A DNA stretch of 64,000 bases, taken from positions 1 through 64,000 of the forward strand of contig JBCCWS010000003.1 in assembly GCA_039193195.1 (NCBI GenBank), written 5' to 3'. The translations under genes and the position numbers were made by a program. Below are positions 1 to 8,042 of this stretch, piece after piece. This DNA is from Pseudomonadota bacterium. GTDB taxonomy: Bacteria; Pseudomonadota; Gammaproteobacteria; Steroidobacterales; JBCBZW01. The notes beneath the pieces were generated by a model. It was not told where the DNA came from and did not search any database. It was given only the letters and a program-made list of their open reading frames with translations. The stretch's first letter is position 1, and each line of letters opens with the position of its first letter.

Positions 1-556
1 CCTGCGCTTCCGCCCGCGTGTGCCCGCTGCGCGCGATCAGCCACCCCTCGATCGCCCGCACCACGATCCGCAGCACCGACCCCATCGCCTCGGGCTCGCG
101 GGCGAACAGAAACCGTAACGGGAACGGCACACTCAGCACCCGCTGGCGGATCGGCACCTCGGGAAGCACCTCGTCCACCAGCAGCGCCGCCGTATCCACC
201 ATGCGACGTGCACCGCAGCTTGGGCAGAATCCCCGACGTTTACATGAGAACGCCACCAGCGTCTCCGCCCGGCAGTCCTCGCAGCGCACACGCAGGAACC
301 CGTGCTCCAGACGACCGCACTTCAGGTACGCCTCGAACTCCCGGCACACGAAACCCGGCAGCGGGCGGTCCTCGGCCTCCATCAACGCCGCGAACTCTCG
401 ATAGTGGCGTGACACCACCTGGTAGAGCAGCGTCTGCTCCGGGCGGTGGCGCCGGTACGCAGCCCCGCCCTCGCCGCTGGCGAAGGCAGCCGCACCGCTC
501 TGCCCACTTCCGCACCCGCTCGCCACACGCTGCCACCAGCCAACCCTGCAGATGAG
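1..556 (-). pseudogene. IS91-family transposase, N-terminal part (runs off window)
   Basis: On the minus strand an open frame reads inward from about position 470 to the window edge and encodes the start of an IS91/IS801-type transposase. Visible are the RPEQTLLYQVV segment, a zinc-binding part with paired cysteines (CKRRGFCPSCGARR), and the conserved PLRFLFA stretch that precedes the HUH domain. No ATG supports a start, and the catalytic HUH and tyrosine parts would lie to the left of position 1. Sequence shared with the second copy (7130-7875) stops at the GATGAG at 551-556, which therefore marks the probable element boundary. Within the window this part of the frame is intact, unlike the second copy; whether the element is complete cannot be seen. 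Confidence 0.8.
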
Positions 557-626
557 CCGACGCCTCTCCCGGCGCGTCGCCGCTGACGATGCAGCGCGTT
601 GACGCACCGGACATGACCTGCGAACG

Positions 627-817
627 AGCACAGCGACAACCACGCGTTGGTCTTCTCGCCGACGGACCCGGACTGGATGCTCGCGGGCTGCGACGGCGGC
701 CTCTACGAGACCTTCGACCGCGCGGACACCTGGAAGTACGTGGCGAACCTGCCCGTCACCCAGTTCTACAAGGTGGCCGTGGACTACGACGTGCCTTTCT
801 ACAATGTGATCGGCGGC
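627..817 (+). pseudogene. Duplicated 191-bp fragment of the BNR-repeat gene
   Basis: These 191 bases match 9112-9302 inside the large BNR/Asp-box gene, with four differences by eye. In the parent frame all four are synonymous (Ala, Leu, Pro and Asn codons). The fragment carries no start or stop of its own and encodes about 63 residues, from SDNHALVFSPTDPDW to FYNVIGG. It lies on the 5' side of the left IS91 fragment, and the full gene has the same placement relative to the right IS91 fragment. It is a non-functional gene fragment left by a rearrangement. Confidence 0.9.
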
Positions 818-1014
818 GTGCTTTGCGGGCACTGACCCTCGGTGCAACAGTTGGCTTTACTGCGCTTCTGGCGAGTAAAGGGGGCGCTACACTCCTTTTC
901 CTTCAGGTTGACGGTGCTCCTGTTGTTCTGAATACGTACGGGAGTGCCTTGGTGGGCGTTACAGCCGGATTGTTTAGCGAGAGGTTCTACAAAGCAATCA
1001 TCCTCGCTCACTGA
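818..1014 (+). pseudogene. C-terminal remnant of a membrane protein
   Basis: Directly after the BNR fragment, a frame ending at the TGA at 1012-1014 encodes about 64 residues beginning ALRALTLGATVGFTALL and ending SERFYKAIILAH. It has two hydrophobic stretches separated by a short polar loop, as in the C-terminus of a multi-pass membrane protein. It has no start codon or ribosome-binding site of its own. A longer frame from 589 joins it out of phase to the BNR fragment, so any product would be chimeric. The base composition looks less GC-rich than the surroundings. The parent family is not recognised. Confidence 0.45.
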
Positions 1015-1303
1015 TATGCTAGGAATAGCGGGGCATCGAATACTCTCTCTTCCGCCTCCTGCTCAAAGAGATAAGAGTCCAATCACCGCCCAACTATCCT
1101 GATAAAGGGGGCAGCCTTCGGCGTGCGCGCGTAGCCCTAGGTTGCTCTTGTCGGCCCGATGGCGGTCAACCGGCAAGGGCGCAACGCGCCGTCATCGGTC
1201 ATCTCGGCTGCGGGGCCTCGAGCCGGTGCCTCTGATCAACCAACAAAACCGCACGTGAGTGGCATCCTTGACAGCCGTGAGTTCAGACGGCGAGTCGAGG
1301 GTG

Positions 1304-1555
1304 CTATGTATTCCAACGACCCTTCGCTACCGGCATAGCCTCGTCCAGTCCGGGCCACCCAGGAAACCCGCTAATAATCAGCTCCAAGGGGATGCTACCG
1401 GTGGCGCGGAATTGGAATTCGGTCTGAAACCCTATTAGTACGGATTCACCGGGTCTTAAGGGGGTTTCTAGCTCGGTTTGACCATACTTGCGCCACAGCG
1501 CGCCCTCTCCGCTGATACAGAACCAGACTTCTTCTACTCGGAAGTTGTCAGGCAA
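1304..1555 (-). CDS. Cupin-domain protein, probably N-terminally truncated
   Basis: The 83 residues contain the core of a small cupin: EEVWFCISGEGALWRKYG (start of the barrel, with the usual GxG turn), LRPGESVLIGF, and FQFRATGSIPLELIISGFPGWPG near the end, typical of the single-domain cupins that resemble phosphomannose-isomerase type II. Relatives normally begin 15 to 25 residues earlier with a strand carrying histidines. Here the frame continues upstream for only about 16 codons (EHTRHCAVVRVAL) to a stop, with no ATG; the listed start is TTG. The conserved metal-binding histidines are not evident, so it may be inactive or a pseudogene. No partner gene adjoins it. Confidence 0.55.
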   Translation of the reverse strand: MPDNFRVEEVWFCISGEGALWRKYGQTELETPLRPGESVLIGFQTEFQFRATGSIPLELIISGFPGWPGLDEAMPVAKGRWNT

Positions 1556-1657
1556 GGCAACCCGGACAACTGCGCAGTGACGGGTGTGCTCACACGCGAT
1601 TTCTCAATGCGCCGTGTCACACTCTCGCCAAACGCGTTGGCAACCCTCTAAATTGGA

Positions 1658-2611
1658 ATGACGGGCATGATGCAACATAGGAATGAATCCAATAGCTACG
1701 GTTCCCAGCCACATCGTACGGGAACCATGGTTTTTGTTGGAGCCATGGGTGCTTTGTTGCACAGCCTTACCTCCCTGGCGGCGGGCGGGTTTCCGCCCGT
1801 CGTTGATACTAGTGACTTCTCGGCAGCCGATGGGCTCGTCATCAGCGGCCGGGAACAAGAGGACTTCCTTGGGACCTCCGCAAATGTAGTCGGCGACTTT
1901 AACGGCGATGGGTATGCCGACCTCGGCGTCACTGCTGCATTTGCCGACCCCGAAGGGCAACTATTCGCAGGGGAGGCCTATATTGTCTTCGGCGGCGCCA
2001 CCGTATCAGGCCACTTGTCAGTCGCAAGCTTGACGGCAGAGAGCGGCATCGTTTTTCAAGGAACCGGCGAAGGTGATTCAGTCGCAACTATCTCCGGGGT
2101 TGGTGATGTAAACGGAGATGGATTCGACGATGTGGTCATTGGCGCCCCAAGCGCTGATCTATTTGGCATGAACTCTGTCGGGCAGGCCTACATTCTTTTC
2201 GGACGTTCGGAGCCATTTGAAACCCCGCTGACTCGGGACAGTCTAGGCAGTGGCGTTGGTGTTGTTCTGAATGGATGGGATGAGTTTGGAGACGCCGGTT
2301 CCTGCGTCTCTGAGGCCGGGGACTTCAACAACGATGGTCTACCGGACGTACTCATCACCGGTATCAGTGCAGATGCGGGCGGTCGGTTTGGCGCGGGCCA
2401 GGCTTATGTTGTCTTTGGCGCGTCCGATCTCCCATCGCGTGCAGAGATAAGTCTGCTAGGGCTGGATGGCGAATCAGGAGTGGTGATCAACGGCGGCGCA
2501 AACGGCGACAACTTCGGTCGAGACTGCTGCAGCATGATCGAGGAGACACGCAATGAAACACAATCAGGACGAGAGCGAGTACAGGGGGCCAAGCGCCCCC
2601 CGGTCGTCTGA
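1658..2611 (+). CDS. FG-GAP repeat protein, truncated propeller
   Basis: A secreted integrin-alpha-type beta-propeller protein of 317 residues. After a hydrophobic leader (about residues 24-42) it carries three calcium-binding FG-GAP repeats of the form GDFNGDGYADLGVT, GDVNGDGFDDVVIGAP and GDFNNDGLPDVLITG. A fourth begins (GANGDNFGRD) and then stops matching. The two complete homologues next door have seven repeats, so this gene has lost more than half its propeller. The last 28 residues (from CCSMIEETRNE) are unrelated and overlap the ribosome-binding site and 5' part of the next gene, as expected if a deletion joined the FG-GAP gene to new downstream DNA near 2520. It is likely non-functional, although the frame is open. 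Confidence 0.7.
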   Translation: MTGMMQHRNESNSYGSQPHRTGTMVFVGAMGALLHSLTSLAAGGFPPVVDTSDFSAADGLVISGREQEDFLGTSANVVGDFNGDGYADLGVTAAFADPEGQLFAGEAYIVFGGATVSGHLSVASLTAESGIVFQGTGEGDSVATISGVGDVNGDGFDDVVIGAPSADLFGMNSVGQAYILFGRSEPFETPLTRDSLGSGVGVVLNGWDEFGDAGSCVSEAGDFNNDGLPDVLITGISADAGGRFGAGQAYVVFGASDLPSRAEISLLGLDGESGVVINGGANGDNFGRDCCSMIEETRNETQSGRERVQGAKRPPVV

Positions 2612-2756
2612 GGGGTGGATGTTCTGGGTCGGCGTGGCCTCGGCAGTTCTTCTGTTGGTGCTCACCGCTGTCGTGGCGGTAGAGGTCCGAAGCGATATCG
2701 GCGCCGATTCCATGGTGCTTGAACAGCGTGGTGACGGTGACCCGAAGTCCGGCTGA
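2553..2756 (+). CDS. Small single-pass membrane protein, unknown
   Basis: This 67-residue protein is preceded by a strong ribosome-binding site (AGGAG at 2541-2545, 7 bases before the ATG), which argues that it is a real gene although its first 59 bases overlap the tail of the truncated FG-GAP frame. It has a polar N-terminus rich in Ser, Glu and Pro (residues 1-20), one hydrophobic helix (WMFWVGVASAVLLLVLTAVV, about 22-43) and a short acidic tail. No family is recognised. The overlap is probably a by-product of the rearrangement that truncated the upstream gene. Confidence 0.5.
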   Translation: MKHNQDESEYRGPSAPRSSEGWMFWVGVASAVLLLVLTAVVAVEVRSDIGADSMVLEQRGDGDPKSG

Positions 2757-2888
2757 GTGCTGTGGACACCCGAATGCGGGCCAAGTAATCGTTTGCGTCT
2801 GCCAGGCTGCACGACGCTACGGCAACAAGCGAACTCGCCGCTGCGCCATCGAGCCCCGCACAGCACGCCTTCATAGGGCGCGGGCGGC

Positions 2889-4526
2889 TCAGTCCGCCGC
2901 CGCCTGCCCGTACACCACGTAGGCCTTGCCCGTCATCCCCACACCGGAACTGCGTGCGGACGGCGCCCCGATGAGCACGTCCGGGCGACCGTCGCCGTTG
3001 ACGTCGCCCGCCGCCAGACCAACCCCCGTATCGCTGCCGTTGAACTCGCCGAAGAACACCACGCCGCGGCTGCCATCGCCACCGCCCGCCTCCAGCAGGC
3101 TCACGAGCGGGAGCACGGCGCCGTCCGGGTCCTGCTGCCCGTAGACCAGAAAGGCGGCGCCGACGTCCAGGCCTGCGGGCGAGTCCGCCAGGGGAGCGCC
3201 GATGAGCAGATCGTCGAGGCCGTCGCCGTTGACGTCGCCGGCGAAGCTCACCTTTGCCCCGACGTCGTCGTCCGCGTTCAGGCCGGTGATCACCAACCCC
3301 TGTGAACCGTCGTTGGCCGCCGGGAACAGTCGGTTGATCAGGTACTCGGGGGAGTAGCCTTCCGCGCGGCCGTAGACGACGTAGACGTTGCCGCTCGCGT
3401 TGTTGGACGTGGGTGGCGCACCGAAGGCGATATCGTCGATGCCATCGCCGTTGAAGTCCCCGCCACCCGTGACGCTGACGCCTAGGAAGCCGCCGCCGTC
3501 AGTCTTGAACAACGTGCCCTCGGCGCCGTCGCCGCCACCACGGCGCAACAGATCGATCAGGTCGAGCTCCGGGGGGAAGTCGGCGCGGCCGTAGAGCAGG
3601 TAGACGCCGCCATTACGATCACCCCCGGAACCGAGCAGTAGATCGTCGAATCCGTCGGCGTTGACGTCACCGGCGCAGGCGGCGGAGGTGCCCGCCGAGG
3701 AATCGAAGGGCTCCTGCACGAATACGCCCTCGCGGCCGTCGCCGCGCACGGAGGGAAGCAGGCGGGCCAGCCCGAACTCCGGCGGGAAGCCCGAGGGGCG
3801 GCCGTACACGATGTGCATCTGCCCCTCCGAATCCTCCGGCGCCCCGAAGACGACGTCGTGCACACCATCACCGTTCACGTCGCACGGTCCGGCAATGGCG
3901 GTGCCCACGCCCTCGGCGAAGTCCCAGCCGCTGAAGATCACGCCCTGCGAGCCATCGCCACCGTTGCGCTCGAGGAGGTCGGCCACGTCCACGCGGGACG
4001 ACCCGCGCTGGCCACTACCGAACAGCACCGCAACCTCTCCTGCGTTGCCCACATCGTTGTCGGCGAAGCGCGCACCGACCAGCAGATCTGCCAGACTGTC
4101 CCCGTTGAGGTCGACCGTGGCCTGCAGGTCGCTGCCGCCCAGATCGTCGCGCGCCCTGCTCCCGATGATGAAGGCCTCCTGCCCATCGCTTTCGTTGGCT
4201 CGGCGGATCAGATCGAAGGACGGCGGGAAGTCGTCTCGCCCGTACGCCACGAAGGCGGCACAGCGCAGGCACGGGCTGTCGCCGAGGCCGCCGATGACCA
4301 CGTCCGCCACGCCGTCACCGTCGACGTCGCCGGCGGCCACGGACGACCCCAGGAACTCCTCGGGGGTGGCCGCGGTGAACACCACCCCTGCGCTGCCATC
4401 GCCGCCATTGGCGGGATCCAGCGTGGAGAGGTAGACCTCCGCCGGAAGTTGGCCGCGCGCGGCGTGCCCCAGGGCCAGGACAACCACGATCATCGCCGGC
4501 AGGACGCGACTGAGCGGGCGGTTCAT
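2889..4526 (-). CDS. Secreted seven-repeat FG-GAP (integrin-like) protein
   Basis: A 545-residue protein with a cleavable signal peptide (about 1-25, hydrophobic core MIVVVLALGHAARG). Seven FG-GAP/VCBS-like repeats follow, each with an EF-hand-like calcium loop (GDVDGDGVADVV, VDLNGDSLADLL, CDVNGDGVHDVV, GDVNADGFDDLL, GDFNGDGIDDIA, GDVNGDGLDDLL, GDVNGDGRPDVL). This is the number expected for one complete seven-bladed propeller. Blade 1 contains a CLRC pair that is also found in the neighbour. Its ATG overlaps the stop of the upstream FG-GAP gene by four bases (ATGA, 4523-4526), so the two are translationally coupled paralogues. The role is probably extracellular or surface adhesion or binding; the ligand is unknown. 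Confidence 0.85.
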   Translation of the reverse strand: MNRPLSRVLPAMIVVVLALGHAARGQLPAEVYLSTLDPANGGDGSAGVVFTAATPEEFLGSSVAAGDVDGDGVADVVIGGLGDSPCLRCAAFVAYGRDDFPPSFDLIRRANESDGQEAFIIGSRARDDLGGSDLQATVDLNGDSLADLLVGARFADNDVGNAGEVAVLFGSGQRGSSRVDVADLLERNGGDGSQGVIFSGWDFAEGVGTAIAGPCDVNGDGVHDVVFGAPEDSEGQMHIVYGRPSGFPPEFGLARLLPSVRGDGREGVFVQEPFDSSAGTSAACAGDVNADGFDDLLLGSGGDRNGGVYLLYGRADFPPELDLIDLLRRGGGDGAEGTLFKTDGGGFLGVSVTGGGDFNGDGIDDIAFGAPPTSNNASGNVYVVYGRAEGYSPEYLINRLFPAANDGSQGLVITGLNADDDVGAKVSFAGDVNGDGLDDLLIGAPLADSPAGLDVGAAFLVYGQQDPDGAVLPLVSLLEAGGGDGSRGVVFFGEFNGSDTGVGLAAGDVNGDGRPDVLIGAPSARSSGVGMTGKAYVVYGQAAAD

Positions 4527-6259
4527 CGGGTCACCTCCTGCGACACCGGCGCCTCGGGACCGGGTTGCCCGAACACGATGTAGGCAAGGCCGGTACCCAC
4601 CGCGCCGGCGCGGGTCGCCGACGGTGCCCCGATCAGCAGATCCGCCAGGCCGTCGCCGTTGAAGTCGCCGCCGGCCACTTCGCTGCCAGCCTCGTCCTCC
4701 ACCCGCGCGCCGAGCAGCACGACCCCCCGGCTGCCGTCGCCGCCGTTCCGCGGCAAGAGCTCGTCGAGGTCGATCACCCGTTCGGTGAAGTTCGTGGCGC
4801 CGTACACCAGGAAGGCCGCCCCCGCCTCCGGACGCCCGGGGGGGCGGCTGCCGAAGCCGCCGATGAGCAGGTCGTCGAGGCCGTCTCCGTTGACGTCGCC
4901 TACCCCTGTCACCTGGTCGATCTCGTAGGTGCTCTCGTCCTGCGGCTCGCCGCCGGGACTATCAAAGACCAGGCCCTCGTCGCCGTCGCCACCGTTGCGC
5001 GGTAGCAGGCGCGCCAGGCCGAACTCCGCGGGAAACGGCTCGGCGCGCCCGTACACCACGACCACCCGACCCGCGTTCTCCCGGCCCTGCGGGCTGGAGA
5101 GCGCCATGGACAGGGCCAGATCGGCGATCCCATCGCCGTTGAAGTCGCCCGCGTCGGCGACGTCGGCGCCGGCGTAGTCCCGCTCGTGCATGCCGACGAA
5201 GACGACGCCCCGACTGCCGTCGCCGCCGTTGGCGGAGAGGAGGTCGCCGAGGTCGAGGACGGGTGGGAAACCGTCGTCGCGGCCGAACACCACCACGGTG
5301 GCGCCCTGCTGCGTGGCGTAGAGGCGCGTCAGCTGCGCACCGAAGGCGAAGTCGTCGATGCCGTCGGCATTGATATCACCAAGGCAGCTCACCGAGAGCC
5401 CGAGTTGGCCGAATGCGATCGCTTCGTCGGTAAGCATGACGCCACGCGAGCCGTCACCCCCGTTCTCCGGCATCAGTTCGGCCAGATCGACCACCGGCGC
5501 CAGACCACCCGCTTCGCCGAAGAGCACAGCAGATACTGCGTTGCCGCCGATCAGCAGGTCGTCGTAACCGTCCGCGTTGATGTCGCAGCCGCCGTCCAGG
5601 GCGTTGCCGATCAGCGCGTCCACCCGATCGCCCAGCACGACGAACCCCGCGCTGCCATCGCCGCCGTTCTCCGGCAGCAACGCCAACGTGTCGAGTACGG
5701 CTGGGTACCCGTCCGTATCGCCGTAGAGCACGTAGACCTCACCGCGATTGCTTAGCCCCTCGCGGTCGCCGCGGTCGGCACCGATGGCGAAGTCCGGCAG
5801 TCCGTCGTGGTTGAGATCGCCGACGGCCCCGACGCTGCGCCCCCCGGTGTCCGCCGCGTCCGCGCTGCGAAACACGTTGGCCGCCGCCCCGTCCGTCGTC
5901 AGGGCGGTGCGGATCACGTTGATGCTCGGACGCGGCGCTTCCACCCCGCGCACCAGGAAAGCGGCACAGCGCAGGCAGGCCGTATCACCGACCCCACCGA
6001 GCAGCGCCTCGTCGCGGCCGTCGCCATTGAGGTCGGGAACACTGTCGACCGAGTAACCGAAGCGTTCGTCTGGCGCGACGACGGTCAGGACCGTGCCCAC
6101 CGATCCGTCACCCCCGGCGGCTGATTCAAGCGCCCCGAGGTCGATCACGGGCGGGAGCGCGGCATGCGCCGAGCTGCCGAACTGCATAAGCAGGACAGCG
6201 GCGCTGATAGCCGAGTGGATGTGGGTGGACTGGGTGGGTGGGATCCGGGAACTACGCAT
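4523..6259 (-). CDS. Secreted seven-repeat FG-GAP (integrin-like) protein
   Basis: A 578-residue paralogue of the following gene. A signal peptide (about residues 1-34, ending SSAHA) precedes seven FG-GAP repeats with calcium loops (PDLNGDGRDEAL, GDLNHDGLPDFA, CDINADGYDDLL, GDINADGIDDFA, GDFNGDGIADLA, GDVNGDGLDDLL, GDFNGDGLADLL). A repeated linker of the form NGGDGSRGVV separates the blades, and a CLRC pair lies in blade 1. It is the first gene of a two-gene operon; the ATGA overlap couples it to the downstream paralogue, which probably arose by tandem duplication. There is no anchor or sorting motif at the C-terminus, so the product is probably periplasmic or secreted. Confidence 0.85.
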   Translation of the reverse strand: MRSSRIPPTQSTHIHSAISAAVLLMQFGSSAHAALPPVIDLGALESAAGGDGSVGTVLTVVAPDERFGYSVDSVPDLNGDGRDEALLGGVGDTACLRCAAFLVRGVEAPRPSINVIRTALTTDGAAANVFRSADAADTGGRSVGAVGDLNHDGLPDFAIGADRGDREGLSNRGEVYVLYGDTDGYPAVLDTLALLPENGGDGSAGFVVLGDRVDALIGNALDGGCDINADGYDDLLIGGNAVSAVLFGEAGGLAPVVDLAELMPENGGDGSRGVMLTDEAIAFGQLGLSVSCLGDINADGIDDFAFGAQLTRLYATQQGATVVVFGRDDGFPPVLDLGDLLSANGGDGSRGVVFVGMHERDYAGADVADAGDFNGDGIADLALSMALSSPQGRENAGRVVVVYGRAEPFPAEFGLARLLPRNGGDGDEGLVFDSPGGEPQDESTYEIDQVTGVGDVNGDGLDDLLIGGFGSRPPGRPEAGAAFLVYGATNFTERVIDLDELLPRNGGDGSRGVVLLGARVEDEAGSEVAGGDFNGDGLADLLIGAPSATRAGAVGTGLAYIVFGQPGPEAPVSQEVTR

Positions 6260-7129
6260 GATCGGGCCGGCCTCCGTGCCGCAGGGGAACGCTTCGCGCG
6301 GTTTTGCGTGCTGGCGCAGGTGTATTGGGACTCGAACTCATACTAAGCGGTCGACCCACCCGCGGCCAGCACGACACCGTGACAACGCGCAGGGGAGCGA
6401 TGTGAGCACCGAGATGGGAATGCCCCGCGAGCCATTAGTCCCCACGAGGCAACCAGCCAGCGGCTCGTCGTGCTCCGGCACGGGCAGCGCGTGCGGTGTG
6501 CCCAAGGACTGTGGGCGCTGGTACGTCGAGCCCGTAGAGGATGAGCACCATCGCCAAGTGAGCATGGAGATCGAGAGGATCCTGCAGCTGTGAGCCCATC
6601 GAGACGCAGAAAGCCTGAGAAAGGCAGCCTACCGGTCAACGTTTACGTTAGTACACAATCGTCAGGCAGCAAGGGATACAGGTGGCGTGACCTCGCTCCG
6701 GCCATGTAGCAGCTGTCGCGGTCAACTGCCTGAAATCAATGGTCGAGTTGACAGGTCGAACCACCGGCCCCTGCCTCCCGAAGACAGTCCGTAGGTCCAG
6801 AGCTTCGGCTGACCACTACGGACTTGGGAGTATCTGGATCGCGCAAACTCAGGCTGAGTTGCCATGGGGGTTCGGAAGCTCACGCGTCTCCCCGGACCCA
6901 GTCGTCCGGGGCCAACTCTTGCACCGCATCATCTCCGCTGGGCTCCTGCGACTAAGGCTACCCTCCGTAGGAAAACCAACGGGTTAAGCGTTCTGAGGTT
7001 GTAAGTGCGTATCAGGATCGGCCACGCAACCATCAGGTCGGTAGCATCCGAGCACTCGCACGGAGCTTGTAGCTCTCCGGAAGCCGCTGGTCCAAACTAC
7101 GAGCAGTTAGGGATATCCTCAGTCCTCTA
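6260..7129. other. Gene-poor stretch between FG-GAP operon and IS91 remnant
   Basis: About 870 bases in which no coding region can be supported on either strand. Open frames exist, but none shows a recognised domain or a ribosome-binding site. The first 90 bases presumably hold the promoter of the FG-GAP operon. A perfect 8-bp-stem hairpin lies at 6890-6911. The stretch probably consists of decayed mobile-element DNA. Confidence 0.5.
6890..6911. repeat. 8-bp perfect hairpin in non-coding DNA
   Basis: CCCCGGAC, a six-base loop (CCAGTC) and GTCCGGGG form a perfect inverted repeat. No T-run follows on either strand, so it is not a classical terminator. It lies about 220 bases from the truncated 3' side of the IS91 fragment. 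IS91-type ends do carry small hairpins, but a link is conjecture. Confidence 0.4.
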
Positions 7130-7875
7130 CGCTGATGACTGCGTGTACTGTCTGGTACCGCCACGAACTACGGACCGCCCTGCCGATCTGCAACGTAAAC
7201 GCCATCCAGCACCAGCAGGTGGAAGTGAATGTTGAGGTTCAAGGCGCTCCCGAAGCGCTGCACCAACGTCACCGCCCCGCCTCGGGCGCTCGCCCGTGTG
7301 TGGCCGCTGCGAGCGATCAACCACGACTCGATCGCCCGCACCACCAGCCGCAGCACCGATCCCATCGCTTCGGGCTCTCTTGCGAACAGGAATCGCAGCG
7401 GGAATGGCACGCTCAGCACCCACTGGCGGATCGGCACTGCCGGCAGCACCTCGTCCACGAGCAGCGCCGCCGTGCCGGGCGCCGCAGCTCGGGCACCAGC
7501 CCCGGCGCTTGTGACGTGAATGGAATCACTAATGCCGCGCGCGCATGGATGCGCAAGAGCGGCCAGGAGAAGGCGACAAGCTTCTCGGCGTGACACGCCT
7601 CGCAACGCACGCGCAGGAACCCGTGTTCGAGCCGACCGCACTTCAAGTATGCCTCGAACTCCCGCCGCACGAACCTCGGCAGCGGGCGATCCTCGGCCTC
7701 CATCAGCTCGACGAACACCGGGTAGTGGCGCGACACCACCTGATAGAGCAGCGTCCGCTCGGGCCGGTGTCGGGCATAGGCTCGCCCGCTACCCCCTGCG
7801 CTGAGGCCGCTCGCTCCGGCTTGACCACACCCTCCTGCCACGCCCCGCCCTCCAGCCACCCGTGCTGAAGATGAG
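7130..7875 (-). pseudogene. Degenerate IS91-family transposase fragment
   Basis: The minus strand holds an IS91-type transposase broken into several frames. The N-terminal part (RPERTLLYQVVSRHYPVFVEL to RCEACHAEKLVAFS) is followed by roughly 45 bases of foreign DNA within the zinc-binding region. A frame change then leads to TAALLVDEVLPAVPIRQWVLSVPFPLRFLFA, and then to the HUH-like motif LNIHFHLLVLDGVY. An in-frame stop comes after RQGGP (near 7168); a little recognisable sequence (FVAVPDSTRSHQ) continues beyond it. The catalytic tyrosine domain is absent. Homology to the left copy ends at GATGAG (7870-7875), the probable element end. It is certainly inactive. Confidence 0.85.
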
Positions 7876-8042
7876 TGTGGCGCGGCTGATCAAGTAGCTG
7901 GGCAGGAGTATCCGGCACCCGCAGGGGCAAACGCTGCCGCACCGCGGCTCTCAGACGCCTTCCGCACGGGGCGGGTGCTCCTGACGCGTCCGAGCGCCTA
8001 TGGCAGACTCCATGCACCCCAGAAGACCATCCGGAGCCCACG

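Noticed and set aside
18-555. Long plus-strand open frames across the left end.
   Set aside because: They are antisense to a clearly conserved IS91 transposase frame on the minus strand and have no domain of their own.
2926-6124. Many long plus-strand frames opposite the FG-GAP genes.
   Set aside because: They are Pro/Ser/Arg-rich antisense shadows produced by the GC-rich repeats; the minus-strand frames have signal peptides and calcium-loop repeats.
7110-7160. A YADD motif (VLYADDCVYCL) on the plus strand, resembling a reverse-transcriptase active site, which would have fitted a DGR.
   Set aside because: It lies mostly antisense to the IS91 transposase remnant, no other reverse-transcriptase motif surrounds it, and the frame is under 80 residues. 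It is a chance match.
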